Of a stretch of DNA of 64,000 nt, positions 45,890-58,020 are shown one piece after another (the stretch's first letter is position 1; every line of letters starts with the position of its first letter). The DNA comes from Tetrapyrgos nigripes. Taxonomy: Eukaryota; Basidiomycota; Agaricomycetes; Agaricales; Campanellaceae. The position numbers were made by a program, and so were the translations under genes. Location of the stretch: positions 1 through 64,000 of the forward strand of contig JAACJM010000312.1 in assembly GCA_013368315.1 (NCBI GenBank). The letters are read 5' to 3'. The notes under the pieces are model-generated. The model saw nothing but the letters and a program-made list of their open reading frames with translations. It searched no databases and had not been told where the DNA came from.

Positions 45890-46088
45890 TTTCTCTTTCA
45901 ATTGGTCTGAAGATGGCGAAGAAGGCTTTCGCCAATCGTCTGCCTCTGAATTGGAAGATCTGTACCGACTCGGAGTCGAGAATTATCAGGTTATGAGGGA
46001 CTTAGAAATGCGATACGATCCTAGAAAGTCTTTTGTAGTGGGCTGGGTATTGAGTGACGCGTACGGCTTGTATTATTATTTCAGATAG
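45890..46088 (+). pseudogene. Duplicated last exon of the FAD oxidoreductase
   Basis: FRQSSASELEDLYRLGVENY then RDLEMRYDPRKSF repeats the BBE tail of the gene just upstream ([30 protein letters not shown]). The preceding intron tail (TCTCATTTCTCTTTCAATT) is also similar to TCTTTCTCATTGCATCATT. No other exons of a second gene are present between the two, so this is an orphan exon copy. Confidence 0.7.
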
Positions 46089-46590
46089 ATCCAATCAGCA
46101 GAATGTACACTCAAACGAAATAGATGTTGAAGATATGAGAAATCCTCCATCTATTATCGTTCGTTAGTAGTTACTCATGGACTCTTACATACCCTAATGG
46201 TCTCTTATTTCGATACTCGTTTCATGTATACCCAATGTTCCTATATTTCCATATAATTATTTAAACTGTCAGACTGATACACGTCTAGACATGATATCCC
46301 TATATTTTTCTACTGATGATCGTCCTCGGTATGATACTTCACTACCGACGATCATTCTCAGTACGATATAAAATTCAGATACTAGGGTGCTCGTACCTCT
46401 ATCTACGATATTCGGATAGAGGTGAGCTTTACCTTATGATGTCTTGATAAACTAATACTGACGATACTCTCTCAGAAACTTATACCTATTTTCTACAGGT
46501 ATATTATTACTTCTACTCTATCTACGATATTCGGATAGAGAAACTTATACCTATTTTCTACAATAGATACATCAAAGGGCACAGGCAGAA
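46089..46590. repeat. AT-rich spacer with short dispersed repeats
   Basis: A 25-bp hairpin word (CTCTATC ... GATAGAG) is present at 46397-46421 and 46516-46540, and a 23-bp word starting GAAACTTATACC at 46475-46497 and 46540-46562. The offsets differ (119 and 65 bp), so this is not one simple tandem copy. Confidence 0.55.
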
Positions 46591-48069
46591 TCAGCATACT
46601 GACGTGGATTCGGCTTTCTTGAGACTGCTCTCAAAACTCTTGAACTCTGACTTTCTGACCCGCTCAACAAAGCTTTGACCAATGTGAGGCAAGCGTTCAT
46701 CGGAGTCGCCAGCAATGCCATCGGAAGAATCAGTGGAACCCAAGTTTGGGGAGTGCGCAAATTCGATTGCACTAATACCTCTGGTTGTAGAATCTACATC
46801 ATCTCTCTGCCCAGCAACCAGAAGAATGAGGATTGTTAGATAGATGCCCTACTTGGTGAAACATGATTAGGCTTGAGATTTTCGAGAAAATGTTCGTGAT
46901 AAAAAGTTCTTACCTGAATCTGTGGCAAGACACATTCCAATACTTCATGTCCAACGTCAGCCGTGCCCCAGACTGCGCTCAACATGACTGTGATCTAGAT
47001 GAAGGGGATCAGCGCCATGATAATACACTGTGACTGCTTTCGTCACTCACCCAATAAAAACAGTAGATAAATCCAGATTCAATGACCATTATCAGGACTT
47101 TCTCCACTTTGGGTTTTCCCCTGGCTTGATTAATCATTGAGGCATCGGCTACGGTGCCTTTTATGGTCCGATATTCCCTAGATGCAGTACATACTTAATA
47201 ATTACGGAAATAATTTAGCAATAAGTACTGACCAATATTTGTATCCAACTAGACCAGTAGCAGCAATATTGGTGCCCAGTAAAGTGAGGTAAAACCATAG
47301 AGTACCCAGGCCAGACCGTGTTGTGTGTGTCTTGGACCCATCCTTGATCTCGAAGGCACAATCAACGGATGAAGTAACTAAGAGAATAATATGTTAGCCT
47401 GAAGTAGAGCCCAATTAATAAGTTTATGTACCGATTGTGCCCACCACACACAGTGAGAGGAATGTTTTAACCTTAATGCTATGAGGATAGAGAGCCCATG
47501 CACGCCATACGACGATACCATCACTAAGAACAGACTTTCAGAAAACAAAATGTGGGTTGAGGGATAGGTAATAAAGCAACTTGAAGGGGAAAAAATTCCA
47601 GGCTCACATTGACATGGGTCAAGACACTCAAGACAATCAAGTATCTGTCAATCAATACCTGATGGCTTTCTGAGAACTGGAAATCATCCATTGTCATGTA
47701 GAACAACTTCGTGTAAGCCACTGATTTGGCAGTGCAGACGACGAAGATGAAGAGGATGATTGCAAAGAGGATTTGGCGAGCTAGGGAATTGTGAAGGCCA
47801 TTACGACTAAGTAGAATTGAGTTGGAGGTAAAAGCGTACAAGCGAGGTGAAGACTTACAGTAGGACGTATACGGCCATTAAGAACAAAACGGCATAGGCC
47901 CCTACGAATATCAGTTATTTAGCGGTGAACGAGGATTCGGGAATACAATTGACATACCGTAAGTCCCCGTGCCACCGGAGCTTTCAGCAAATGTTTCTCT
48001 GAGTTTGGAGAATTGCTCGTCCGATAGCTGGGCCATTTTCTGGGTTTTCAAAGGAGTGAAGTCCATCAT
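46591..48069 (-). CDS. Multi-pass membrane protein (agaricomycete 7TM-like)
   Basis: Several exons on the minus strand. The start is near 48069 (MMDFTPLKTQKMAQLSDEQF); an upstream ATG at 48159 is possible. Hydrophobic segments follow in order: AYAVLFLMAVYVLL; LARQILFAIILFIFVVCTA; QVLIDRYLIVLSVLTHVNV; DGIVVWRAWALYPHS with TFLSLCVVGTIVTSSVDC; TLWFYLTLLGTNIAATGLVG; KVLIMVIESGFIYCFYW with ITVMLSAVWGT; and GIYLTILILLVAG. The C-terminal tail is hydrophilic, ends KKAESTSVC and stops at 46591. Seven or so membrane spans and the W-R-x-W motif after the third span match a large, uncharacterised agaricomycete family. Ligand unknown; a receptor role is only a suggestion. Confidence 0.7.
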
Positions 48070-49577
48070 GGCTTTTATGTGTCTGAGTCTCAACCACAGG
48101 CTGGCATCTTGAAGACTTCCACGCTGTTTTAGGAAGACGATTCTCATAGCAGGCACCAAGCAGGCACCAAGCAGTCTGCCAGTGATGAAGTTGCGGGATT
48201 TGAGGGACTTCTCATGCCTAGCATCAAGATGATCAACTTTCGAAGAATTTCGAAGAAAGAGACATATAATTCATAGCACTTTAAAAAATCCTATGAAATT
48301 TGGGGTAATCTCACTGGTACACAAATCACCCAATGAAGGCTTTGTGGGCCACCGCTTCGCGTGGCAATAGTGACGCCCTTATTTGATTGGTACATCTTGA
48401 GCTTCATTGATGAGGATGATGATAGTTGAGGACTGGTTGAGGACTGGTTGATGTTAAGAATCGGGTACCGGAGGAACCGAGGATGCACGAGAGGCAGATA
48501 GTAGTATAGAAGAATGAATGTACAAAGAGCCGGTCATAAGGACCTCTGTAATGTACATATTTACTAATGTCGTGAGGGTCCAGACTCGATGGCATCACAA
48601 CAGCTGAGGACTGGTTGAGGACAAGAAACGACTGTCAAGGAGGCAAGGCACAGGGCGTAATGGCCAAGAGTCTAGGCTCCACGTATGCTGTCAAAGGTGC
48701 ACATTTATTCGGTGCACCCGTAATTATTGAAAGCAAGGGGGTTCGGATACTGTGGACCGGTACACTCCGGGGTCGGTCGGTTGGAGGTCCGCAGGCCACT
48801 AAAAATTTTTGATGCGTAATATTTTTGGGCTTCGTAGACGTTGAGAAGAGCAGGATAGTGTGTATAAAATAATTTTACATCCCTTTCTGACAGTTTGAGC
48901 AACAAAGATGAAGTAAAGTAAGCTATCATAGGCAGCAGCAGCGAGGATAGGTCATGTAAGACGGAAAATCAAATATCCTCATTGCCTGGCTGTCCACTCC
49001 ATCAGTGTACTCAGAAAAAAAACAGTAATGATTGACTCGGATGAGAAATCCCAGCGTACCAAAAGGCCCAGAGTGATGGAAGGTAGCGATATCTTCGTGT
49101 GTGTGTGCGGGGTGGTTGTCCAAGATGGAGAGAAGTCGACCGACGTTGCAGCTGGTTGCAGCAACCGAGCAAAATGGGTGAGTACTATTACTGCCATTTT
49201 TGCGTCAGGAAACTCACCTTTGCGTTCCCAAATCATAGTACCATTGTATATGTGTGCAGCTGGATGAGTTTGTGCTGTCTGGCTGGCTGTGCGAGGTTTG
49301 CGAGGCAGAGAGAGGTCGGTCTCAGAAACGAGGAAGGCGAAATTGATGACGCATATATTACATAAGCTACCTTTTATGGAAGGTCGGTCGGTCGGTTGGT
49401 CTGCTCCCTTGAAAAAATTTTCGAGGTTGTGTAATAAAATAAATTTTTCGGACCCCCTTGATTGAAAGTTGACACCCGTTCTCATTGACTGTTTGAATCA
49501 GAATAGTTTCGTTCGATTTGCTGACGTGGTCTCGGCCAACGATCACATGATCACATAATTAGCTTCTCAGGCGCGTC
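48070..49577. other. Intergenic, LINE insertion flank
   Basis: No gene recognised. Words GAGGACTGGTTGAGGAC (near 48,430 and 48,606) and GGTCGGTCGGTTGG (near 48,775 and 49,390) recur. The poly-T of the LINE starts at 49578. Confidence 0.35.
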
Positions 49578-49596
49578 TTTTTTTTTTTTTTTTTTT
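49578..49596 (-). other. LINE poly-A tail (poly-T on plus strand)
   Basis: Nineteen consecutive T next to GGCGCGTC mark the 3' end of the LINE. Confidence 0.9.
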
Positions 49597-49832
49597 GGAG
49601 GAGCGTTATGTACTTACAGTGCACCGACTCGGTCGTCACACTGCAAGAAACCCGCGGTTTGCGTAAGGATTGGAAACCTCACTAGATAGAAATGGGTAGC
49701 ATAAGTCATAGCATAGGAACATAGACATAAACATAGGATTGCCGAGACAGGGCTTGTTAAGCCTCCCTGAGGAAATGCTTTTACACACTGAGTGTGGGAC
49801 TCAGAGTCTCCCCGAGGGTTAGGATGTCTTGC

Positions 49833-52800
49833 CTATCTGCCTCGGGGGCCGGTTTGTCGGCGTAAATCAGACTCAATACCCACTAAAACCCCGGTATTTG
49901 TAACCCAGTCATCTGGCAGGGTATGTTCCATTTTGAGCAGCCCTTGCCACGTTATGCGCACTAAATTCGGGCTTACTCCCTTTCTTCCGTACTTCCGACC
50001 TGCCATGCGGTGGTCGAGTTGGAAACGTTCGTTGATCATAAACGACCATCTGGCCTCTATCTCCTCGTGAAGGTTACATTGTCCTTTCGTATTACCCTCT
50101 CGCACCTTAACTTCCAGATAAGGTATGCTGACTCTGCTATTAAGATTCTCCAGAGCTGTTCTTCTCCTGATTTTCTAGTGCCTATTGGGGTTTGCAAGAC
50201 GGCTAGACCTGCTCCTACTATTGTCCCTAGTGCAGGGCATTCCCAATCCAGGGCTTGGTTCTTTCTCTCCCACAATTTCCCTGTCAACTCCCAGATTAAC
50301 TCTTGTCCTGGGCTTTCACAGCCTACTAGGATGTGGGTTATATCTTCTACCTTGTGGTTGTGTTGGCACATCACTCTCGCTCTAACTTCCGGGGAATAAC
50401 TCGTTCTGTCCCAGTGCGTGCCTGTCATGTATGCGTCGTTTGCAATCATCCATAGGAAATACCTGGTTTTCCTCTCAAGATCCTTAGAACGAATGGATTT
50501 CCATATGGTGCTATCAGTCGGTGCAATCCCGAAGAGGGACTGTGCTTGTGATTTTACCTGACCCAGGATGTTGCTTGTTCTAGGCCTTTGTGGCGTCTTA
50601 TCCGCCCTCAGTTGTCGTATTGCGTTATACGCCAGTTTTTGGGTGAGTGCGTTTAATTTTACGCCGGTCACTTTTAGCTCAGGGGGGATCTCTAGGGCAA
50701 TGGCATCCTCTCGATCCTTGTTTGTCGCTGCCCCAGCCAGTGCGTCTGCCGCTTCATTTCCTGGGTGACCATTGTGTCCTTTAACCCAAACAATACTGGT
50801 AGGTGCTTCCCTATGTCTGTAATTGGCTACCATGGCTCTAATAATATCCGCATTATTCACATTTGTATAGCCCGTATCCTCCATCTTCTTCAAGCTACTC
50901 ATCAGGTGTGATATTACATATTTTGAATCTGTTTCCAGTATCATTGGTGTCGTGCACTGTATTAATTCCGGCGCCACTTTTGCCGCCACAAGTTCAGCCG
51001 CTTGGTTTGATTGTGGGATGGGTACGTCTCCTACATGTTTCGGTAGTTTGATTGAACAATTCCCAGCGTTTTCTGGTCCTAGGTAGATTCCGGCTCCGGC
51101 TCCGGCACTCTTCTGCCCGTTATCCACACAGGAACCATCTGATGCAATTATTATCATGTGTTCATCGCTGTCGTGTTTGACTCGTCGAGCTAAAACGTCG
51201 TTGGTAGGTGTCCAATCCTGGTCAGTAAACACCCTAAAGATATCTGATAAAGTTCCAGTCGTAGTTATATGGTAATCGAAGTTGTCTGCATCTTTTGGTG
51301 CATTCATTTCCAAAAAATCTCCTTCATGATCTTCTGGTTGGCTTTTCCTAGGATCCCATTTTGAGGGAAGGGTATCCAGGAGCTCTTTTGCTCGAGACAT
51401 GCACTGATTAGGGTGAGTACAACCCGTTTGTTGTCGCAGGGCTGCACAATCTCAGCATTGACATTGATCACTCAGACGATGTCTCCTCCGTTGTCCTGGC
51501 AGAGTAAGCAAGGGGGCTGCCAGGTCCATGGCCTCCCCTACTGTCTTCATTTTATGTTTTTTCATAAGGCATATGCTCACCATCGAGCCGGTGAGTCGTC
51601 TTATTTTGGGGTCTGCTTGAATGTGATGCCACATAGGCATTTCCTTCAGTATGTTTCGTTCAAAGGCGAGTCCTTCTATCCTAACTCCATATTTCTTTCC
51701 AATATTAATCATGTTTTGTAATTCTGGTACTTGTGTTGACCGTGGGCCTGTGCTTGTTACCCATGATTGTAGGAAGGTATTCTGTTTGATGAACACAGGT
51801 ATACCATTCTCCGTAGCAGGGGTATTCATCGCTAGTAGGGAATTGGCTAGGGTAGCCCATAGGGGACGGTCTGGCCCAAAAGTCAAGTACCTCTTTAGCC
51901 ACATCAATTCAATTGCTTCATTCTGTGCTGAGATATCCAACACCACCCGTCCTCCATCCTTTATGTCCAGGTAAGTGGTGTCTTTATTGATCGGGTTTCT
52001 TTCTTTCTCTTCCCAAATATATTTGTTTATCCTTTTCGCCAGTCGTTTCTCAACTTCAGTCGGCATGCCTTGAACCTGAGTCAGGTATTGTGACATGCCT
52101 CCCGCAAACATTTGGACAATCAAACGTCGTCCTTCCATTGTGGGTGATCCTTTTGCCCATCTGTCTAGGACTCTGTCAATCTTTTCTATCACTGGAGCCC
52201 ATATTTGGGTCGCTTTAATTTCATTTCCAAACCATGCTCCTAGGATTTGGATCGCTTCTCCTTCTCCAGCGATATGGAGATATGCAGGGAGTACATTCGA
52301 GTATGGACTGCTTCTGTATTGAAGAGGGATTGTTCACCTTGTTTCAATGACAGTACATCTGTATTCCGTATTGCCTATTGGTATTATGGTGGTCTTATTA
52401 ACGTTGAATTTCACTGTGGACGCAGTACACCATTCGTCCAGTATCAATTGCAGATCCCTAAAATCGTCTGTCGCAGCAAGAAAGACTGTGGTGTCATCCA
52501 CAAACAGGTTGGCTATTAATCGTTCGGTTACCCCGGGGATCTTAAATCCTTGCAGGTCTGAATTCCTTAGCATTGCAGCCAGGGGTTCTATGGCGAGGTC
52601 GAAAATCAGGCATGACAGGGGGTCTCCCTGCCGGACCCCTCTAATTACTTTGTACGTATCACTCTTTACACCATTCACCATTACTGAGGTTCAAGCTGGT
52701 TTGTACAAGTTTTGTATCGTTGTGATGAATTCCGTCGGGAACTCAAATTTCTTCAATGTTTTCCATAAGTATTCATGATCTACCTTATCATACGCCTTCT

Positions 52801-55309
52801 CTTGGTCCAGAGAGACTATCAGTCTGTTTTGGGCATTCTGTTCTGCAGAGGCCATTACCATTCTGATCAGTTTTGTCTGATCACTTATCTGTCTTCCGGG
52901 GACAAAGCCCGCCTGGTTGTGGTGCAGAAGATCTGGTGCTACTTTGCCTAGCTTAGTAGCCAGGACTTTTGTGAATATTTTGTAATCTGTGTTGAGCAGT
53001 GTTATGGGCCTATAGTTTGCTATATCGCATTTATCATTCTTTTTATAGAGCGGGCACATCCATCCATCTGAAAAGTGAGTCTCTTCAATTATCCCATGTC
53101 TTGCAATATCATTAAAGGCTCTTGTCATTAGATTCACAATATCAAATGCAAGACGGCGTGCCTTTGCGTCCTCCAAATAGCGTGTGTAAATTGCCTTCCA
53201 TAGCTCATATGTCGCCCCATCAATTCTGGGAGACGTATAGTTTTTCGCATCTAACAGAGCTCTTACTACATCGCCTCTTTCACACTTAACAGCTAGGTAC
53301 ATTTTCTGCTCTTCAGTTAGCTTAGTATTGAGATTACTCAGTACTTGTTCCGTTATCAGGTCCTTCCTTCTATGGTGTTCCTCATTTGCTGGTTGTCCTT
53401 CCTTCTGAAGTCTTTCATGGTAATCTCAGGCGTGTTTAGCCATGCCTCCTGGGGTCGTTTCAAACCAACCATCCGGACCTTGTTCTTCTCACCTCAGTGC
53501 GTAAATCACATCCCTCGGTTTGTTCTCCTTATTCAGGCCCGACCAGTAACGGGATATCTGTTCTCCCTCAATATGATTTCGAGTTGCCGTTTCTTTTCTT
53601 GTGTCTTGGAACCGTTTCCTTTCCAGAATCGTGATATCGGCAGATATCGTCACCGATTGCTCCAGACGTTCCCCTTCTGTAAGGGTGAGGTCGTTGTCCA
53701 CCTCAGACAGCTTCTCCTCTAATTCCTTAATTTGCTTTTCAGTTCTAGGTATTACAATGTGTTGTCTCCTTCTGGCTTCAGCTAAGACGTCCGTCTTATA
53801 CTTGAACCAGGTTAGCTGAGTGTTTTTATCAGTTGTACGCCCCACTCGCTCAATTTCTTCCAATTCCTTGTCTGTTTCATGACCTCGTTTCAGAGTGTAT
53901 TGCATGAAGGTCTTATCCTTTAGTATGTGTTGTGGGATGGCCCATCTCCCTCTTCCCATTGTTGGGGCGTCCATATGTGATGCCAGTACTGAGACCATCC
54001 AATGGTCAGTGCCTGGTATTCCAGTTGGTTGGATCTTCCAATCCCCGGATGCGTTCAGGATTGCGTCTGTCGTATAGATCCGGTCAATTCTCGATTCAGA
54101 GCGTGCTGTTGTGAATGTAAAGGCCTTTCTGTCAGGGTACGTATCTCTCCATCCGTCTCTCAGTTGAGTTAGCATTTTGAACTCATCCAGGGCATCTACT
54201 GCATCTTCCAGGTCATCTCAGGTGGGTAGTCTATCAATCAGGCCCGCTTCTACCATATTCATATCGCCGGCCATTATATCTGGTTTCTTGCTCGGGTGTT
54301 GGTCAAAGTAGGTATGTAGTTCTTCCCAGAATTCCGCGTTATCCTTACCATCCGTTGCAGTTACGTTTGGTGCATATACCACCAGGATCTTCAGGTTTCT
54401 CTCCCTGTGCCAGTGCATTTTAATCCACAGGGCTCTTCCGGGTATAATTTCTTTTTCCTCTAATACTCTAGCATCGACTAAGGTTTTATTTAGGACTATA
54501 GCAACCCCTCCCTTTCCCCGAGGGCGTTCTGGGTTCGAGGAGCAGCGTATTGTAAGCTGTTTTGAGAATTTCTCCTCAACCCCCTGTCTTCTTTCCTCGT
54601 CCATGTGTGTTTCCTGTACCAATAGGACTCCTATCTGTTGTTCTCTTACAAACTGGTTTATATAGTTCCACTTATTATCTTTATTATCTAGGTTTTCAGA
54701 TCCGTAACCTCTCATGTTCAGTGAGGCAACTTTAATTGCAGCTTTAGTCGCCGTTCTCCTTCCCGTTCTCAGTGCCATTCGTCATGCCTGTCTTGGCTGA
54801 TCTCTTGGCAGCGGGGGTGTAGGATTAGGAGGTGTTGACTGGTTCTGGGACGTGTTTCTCGAGCGGATTGCAGACTCGATCTGGTCAACAAACTGGGTTA
54901 TACGGTCCATTGATTCATTTTGTAGTTCAAGTGTATCTCTTAGTTGTTCTTCAAGGCTTCTTAATAGAACTGGATTTTCTTCCTCTTGGTTATTAGTTTG
55001 AATTTGTGTTCTCCTGATGTTGGAGCTCTGAGGTAGTTGATCTCGAGGTCGTGAAGATATGTGATCAGCTCAAGGATATGTCTGGGCAGACTCCCCTGGC
55101 CGATTCGTTACGTTCCCCAACACTTCCCTCCTACGTTCAGAGATACCGCTATTCCCCCCATTCCTTTCATTGAGGTCACAACTGGCGGAAGAGTTATTAA
55201 CCCCTCCAGGAGTGGGAAGGCCCGAACAAGGCATCCCGACTCGTGGTCGTGACTGAGAAAGATCAAAGGTATTCGCAGTTGGTTTTAGATTTCCGGGGCG
55301 CCAACCCAC
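49833..55309 (-). pseudogene. LINE ORF2: AP endonuclease - reverse transcriptase - RNase H
   Basis: Order from 5': a Gln/Asn-rich lead, then endonuclease motifs ASLNMRGYG, LLVQETHMDEERR, KKPDIMAGDMNMVE, SRIDRIYTTDA, GIPGTDHWMVSV; reverse transcriptase motifs YRPITLLNTDYKIFTKVLAT, QAGFVPGRQISDQT, VSLDQEKAYDKVDH, GVRQGDPLSCLIFDLAIEPL, ANLFVDDTTVF (catalytic DD kept); RNase H motifs ASDGSCVDNGQKSAGAGAG, NQAAELVA, LETDSKYVI, GHNGHPGNEAADA. In-frame TGA codons lie at 55070, 54782, 54218, 53489, 53426, 52691, 52334 and 51452 (left edges), each replacing a probable CGA. A one-base loss near 50,075-50,100 shifts to the frame that ends at 49833. The first in-frame start is a GTG at 55309, so initiation is unclear. 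Confidence 0.88.
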
Positions 55310-55727
55310 GCTTCCCAGAATCCACGGTCTTTAACCTGACGATAGGACAACTTAGGCCCTTGTGAAGGCGCACTACCCACCCTTACCTAGCCACCATAAT
55401 AGGCTTATGGCCCGTTCGGGGTGAGCTTCTACATACTAAGCCCAGCGCGTGTCCATGCTGTTGTGAAGTACCCTTTCAATAGAGCACTTAATAATCATCC
55501 AGGCTTTCCTGTCCTGCGTACGGTCAGTATATTTGGGCCCTTCAGAAGTTCTAGAGTTTGGTGTAACTATTCTTGATCCTACTCTCAAGTTTCTTAGATT
55601 TTTGATCAGGCACTAGGTTGTGCAGAGCACTTAAATTTGGGTAGGTACTTGTACATGTATCAGACACATATCAGACATACATCAACATTCGAGACTAAAT
55701 TCAGGGGCATATTGTTACACTATTGGC
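55310..55727 (-). other. Spacer between LINE ORF1 and ORF2
   Basis: About 400 bp without an open frame; an in-frame TAA precedes ORF2 at about 55,335. Confidence 0.5.
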
Positions 55728-57841
55728 TTAGTTGCCATGGCCGCGACCTCTACCTCAGCCTCCTTGGCCACCTCTACTGCCTCTGGCTTCACCTCTGGCC
55801 TGTTGCACAGTTTGATTATTGTTGGTGTTAGCTGTCGCGATCCATCCCTGGACATTCGGGAGGGGGCAGTGTCCTGTGGGGTGGTCAATGCTTCCACAAC
55901 GTCGGCAGTCAAATACTCACGCGATCGCCGTCCCAGTCCCATAAAGCGCCGTGTGGAATTGAATTGAACGAAGAAGGGTAATCCACTCAAGGTAGGACGG
56001 GATGATGAGGGTTGGCGGGTCAATGTAAATGTTCCAGTACAAGCGGGGGGTGCCTTGTTGCTGGCCCATGACCAGATAGTGTGCTCTCGTCGAGTTTAGC
56101 GTGGTTGTGAGAACCACATTGTGAGGCGTGTTAATAGCGAAAGCGTCACGATGAGTCATAACAAAATTGAGGAAGTTCTGGTTCTGCGACAGTTGGGTGA
56201 TGACCTGCTGCTGTACCTCAAAGTTGTGGACCTCAAGGTATGTGAAACCGCTCAACATCATTGCGAAAGGATCTGGCATAGGCGGATGGAATGGGAAAGC
56301 CCGAAAAGAACCATGTGTGGTGTTTACCACTCCTCAGTTAATGATAGCTTGGATCATTGCAGGGTCAGGGCCAGTTACGAAGTAACTATAGATTACCCTG
56401 CCGTTAAACGTGGGATCTATTTCGGGTGGGGCTGCCGTCAGGGTGATCAGGTTGGGGTAGAGGTCGAGGTAAGAGTTGATGATCATCATGACCATGGCAA
56501 TGTAGTCAGTGGTTTGGTCGAAAGGTATCGTGATGAAACCACCACTTTGGGCATGTATAGTAGTCCATGCACCAACCTGTCGTTGAGTGTGGCCATCGAA
56601 GATGTTGCCTATGTGTAATCCTGCATACGGAGGATATCCTCCAACAGGGGGAAGGGCGACTACCCCAGGGTTGTGGCCATTCTGAGGATTTGGAGGATTC
56701 TGAAGGTTGTTCAGAGCGAAGTTGAAGTGGTACTGGGGAGGGTTCAGGGCAGAAGCAGGTGCAGGCACGGGTCCCTGAGCAGGTGCAGGTGCAGGAGCTT
56801 GGCCAGGAGCTGGCGCTCCCTGTGGTGGAACTGGAGTTGGATTCGGAGTAACATGAGTTTGAGTATGATTCGTTGTCTGAGGGTGTGGGTTCTGCTGAGA
56901 CGCAACTGGTGGGGCATCAGCTGCTTGCGCCTGACTACTAGGTTGGGTGTTAGGTGCAGATCCCGACAGCGTGGCACTCAGATGAGGGTTGTGCGAGAAG
57001 TGAAAGTCAGACATCAGGACATTTCGTTGCTGTGAGCCTCCTGAACCAGACGCCGCAGTACTAGACCTACTCGGCTCATCATCCATCCTTGCCCGTTTGG
57101 TACCTCTTGGGCCTGTTACAGGGTCAACTCTCGTGCCAGTCGCACCAATGTCGGTGTCTACATCCATCCCCGTGTATGGGCATCGCGTGGTTTGGGAAGA
57201 GTTCAGAGTGGCAGACGTGTCAGCACCTTGTCCAGGTGCGCCAGAGGACGGGGGACGTTGATTGGTCGCTGGAGTCTCTTCCATAACTGTGTCACCGCTA
57301 GGCTGGGTTTGAGAAGGGCCAGGAGTGGTAGAGGGGTCAGGCTGAGGTGCTTGTTCACGACCTTTCCCTAGACAAAGAGATTCCGGACATGAAATTACGG
57401 TCTCGAAATTATGGACAAGGAATACACACCCTTTTTCTTCCCGACCGTGGTGAAACCATCGTCGTTGGTAGTGTTCGTGTTTGACACACTATCCGCTCCC
57501 CCAGGTGCATGCATAGAAGTGTGTACCCCTTCCATCACTTCAGCAGCCCTCGGAAGAGGAGGAGACCCAGATCTAGGAGGAGATGAGGCACGAGAACCAG
57601 CGATATCTGCGTAAGAAGGACGACCTGGAGAGCCTGGGACTGAAGTAGTAGCTGAGGCAGCGTTAGCTAGCTGGGCAGCCTGAGGGGTGTCCGTTAGAGC
57701 AGGCACGTTCTGCATGGGTCCCACTTGGTTAGACACCGCGTTGGTGGGCGGGATAGTGATGGTGATTGGAGTCGTTCTTGCACCAGGTTGACTGCCAGAG
57801 CCAGTGGTAGAGGGACGAGACTTGTTGTTCTTGGGAGGCAT
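55728..57841 (-). pseudogene. LINE ORF1: gag-like protein with CCHC knuckle and RGG tail
   Basis: Starts MPPKNNKSRPSTTGSGSQPG. A disordered Pro/Ser/Ala-rich region follows, with SYADIAGSRASSPPRSGSPP and DDGFTTVGKKKG, where a 62-nt GTGTGT...CTAG intron-like segment (57368-57429) joins in frame to KGREQAPQPDPS. Then come a long Pro/Gln/Asn region, a globular part (WTTIHAQSGGFITIPFDQTT; IDPPTLIIPSYLEWITLL), the zinc knuckle FDCRRCGSIDHPTGHCP (C-x2-C-x4-H-x4-C), and a Gly/Arg-rich tail ending RGHGN at 55728. TGA codons at 56334, 55917 and 55755 stand where Arg (CGA) fits. The protein would bind the element's RNA. Confidence 0.8.
57368..57429 (-). other. Intron-like segment inside LINE ORF1
   Basis: GTGTGT donor, TTGTCTAG acceptor, 62 nt. 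Removal restores the frame from GKKKG into KGREQAP; without removal ORF1 stops ten codons later. Confidence 0.45.
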
Positions 57842-58020
57842 GATGAAATTGAAGCGTAGGGCAAGGAGTTCTTTGTCGAGTAAATGAGGAGAGCAATAGA
57901 GTGCTTTGTGAGCTGGGGCTCATAGCCCTCTTGTCCAGGGTATATATCTTTCTGGAGACAAAGGAACTATCCCCCGGGAGGCTTTAGAGACCGGATACTG
58001 CGAGCAAGTCATAAAACTGT

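Larger units (their letters stand above)
49578..58020 (-). mobile_element. Full-length non-LTR retrotransposon (Tad1-like LINE)
   Basis: About 8.4 kb on the minus strand, ending in a poly-A tail (19 T on the plus strand at 49578-49596). It holds a 5' leader, ORF1 (gag-like, zinc knuckle), ORF2 (AP endonuclease, reverse transcriptase, RNase H) and a 3' UTR of about 235 bp. This layout is that of Tad1-clade LINEs of fungi. The 5' end is not sharply defined; 58,020 is an estimate. The reading frames are almost complete but carry about ten TGA codons and one frameshift, so the copy is inactive but young-looking. Confidence 0.88.

Noticed and set aside
46572..46772. Alternative C-terminal frame of the 7TM protein
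   Set aside because: The spliced frame continues to TGA 46591 with hydrophilic tail sequence; the other frame starts inside it.
51413..53819. Plus-strand frames over the LINE
   Set aside because: Antisense shadows of ORF2; no motifs.
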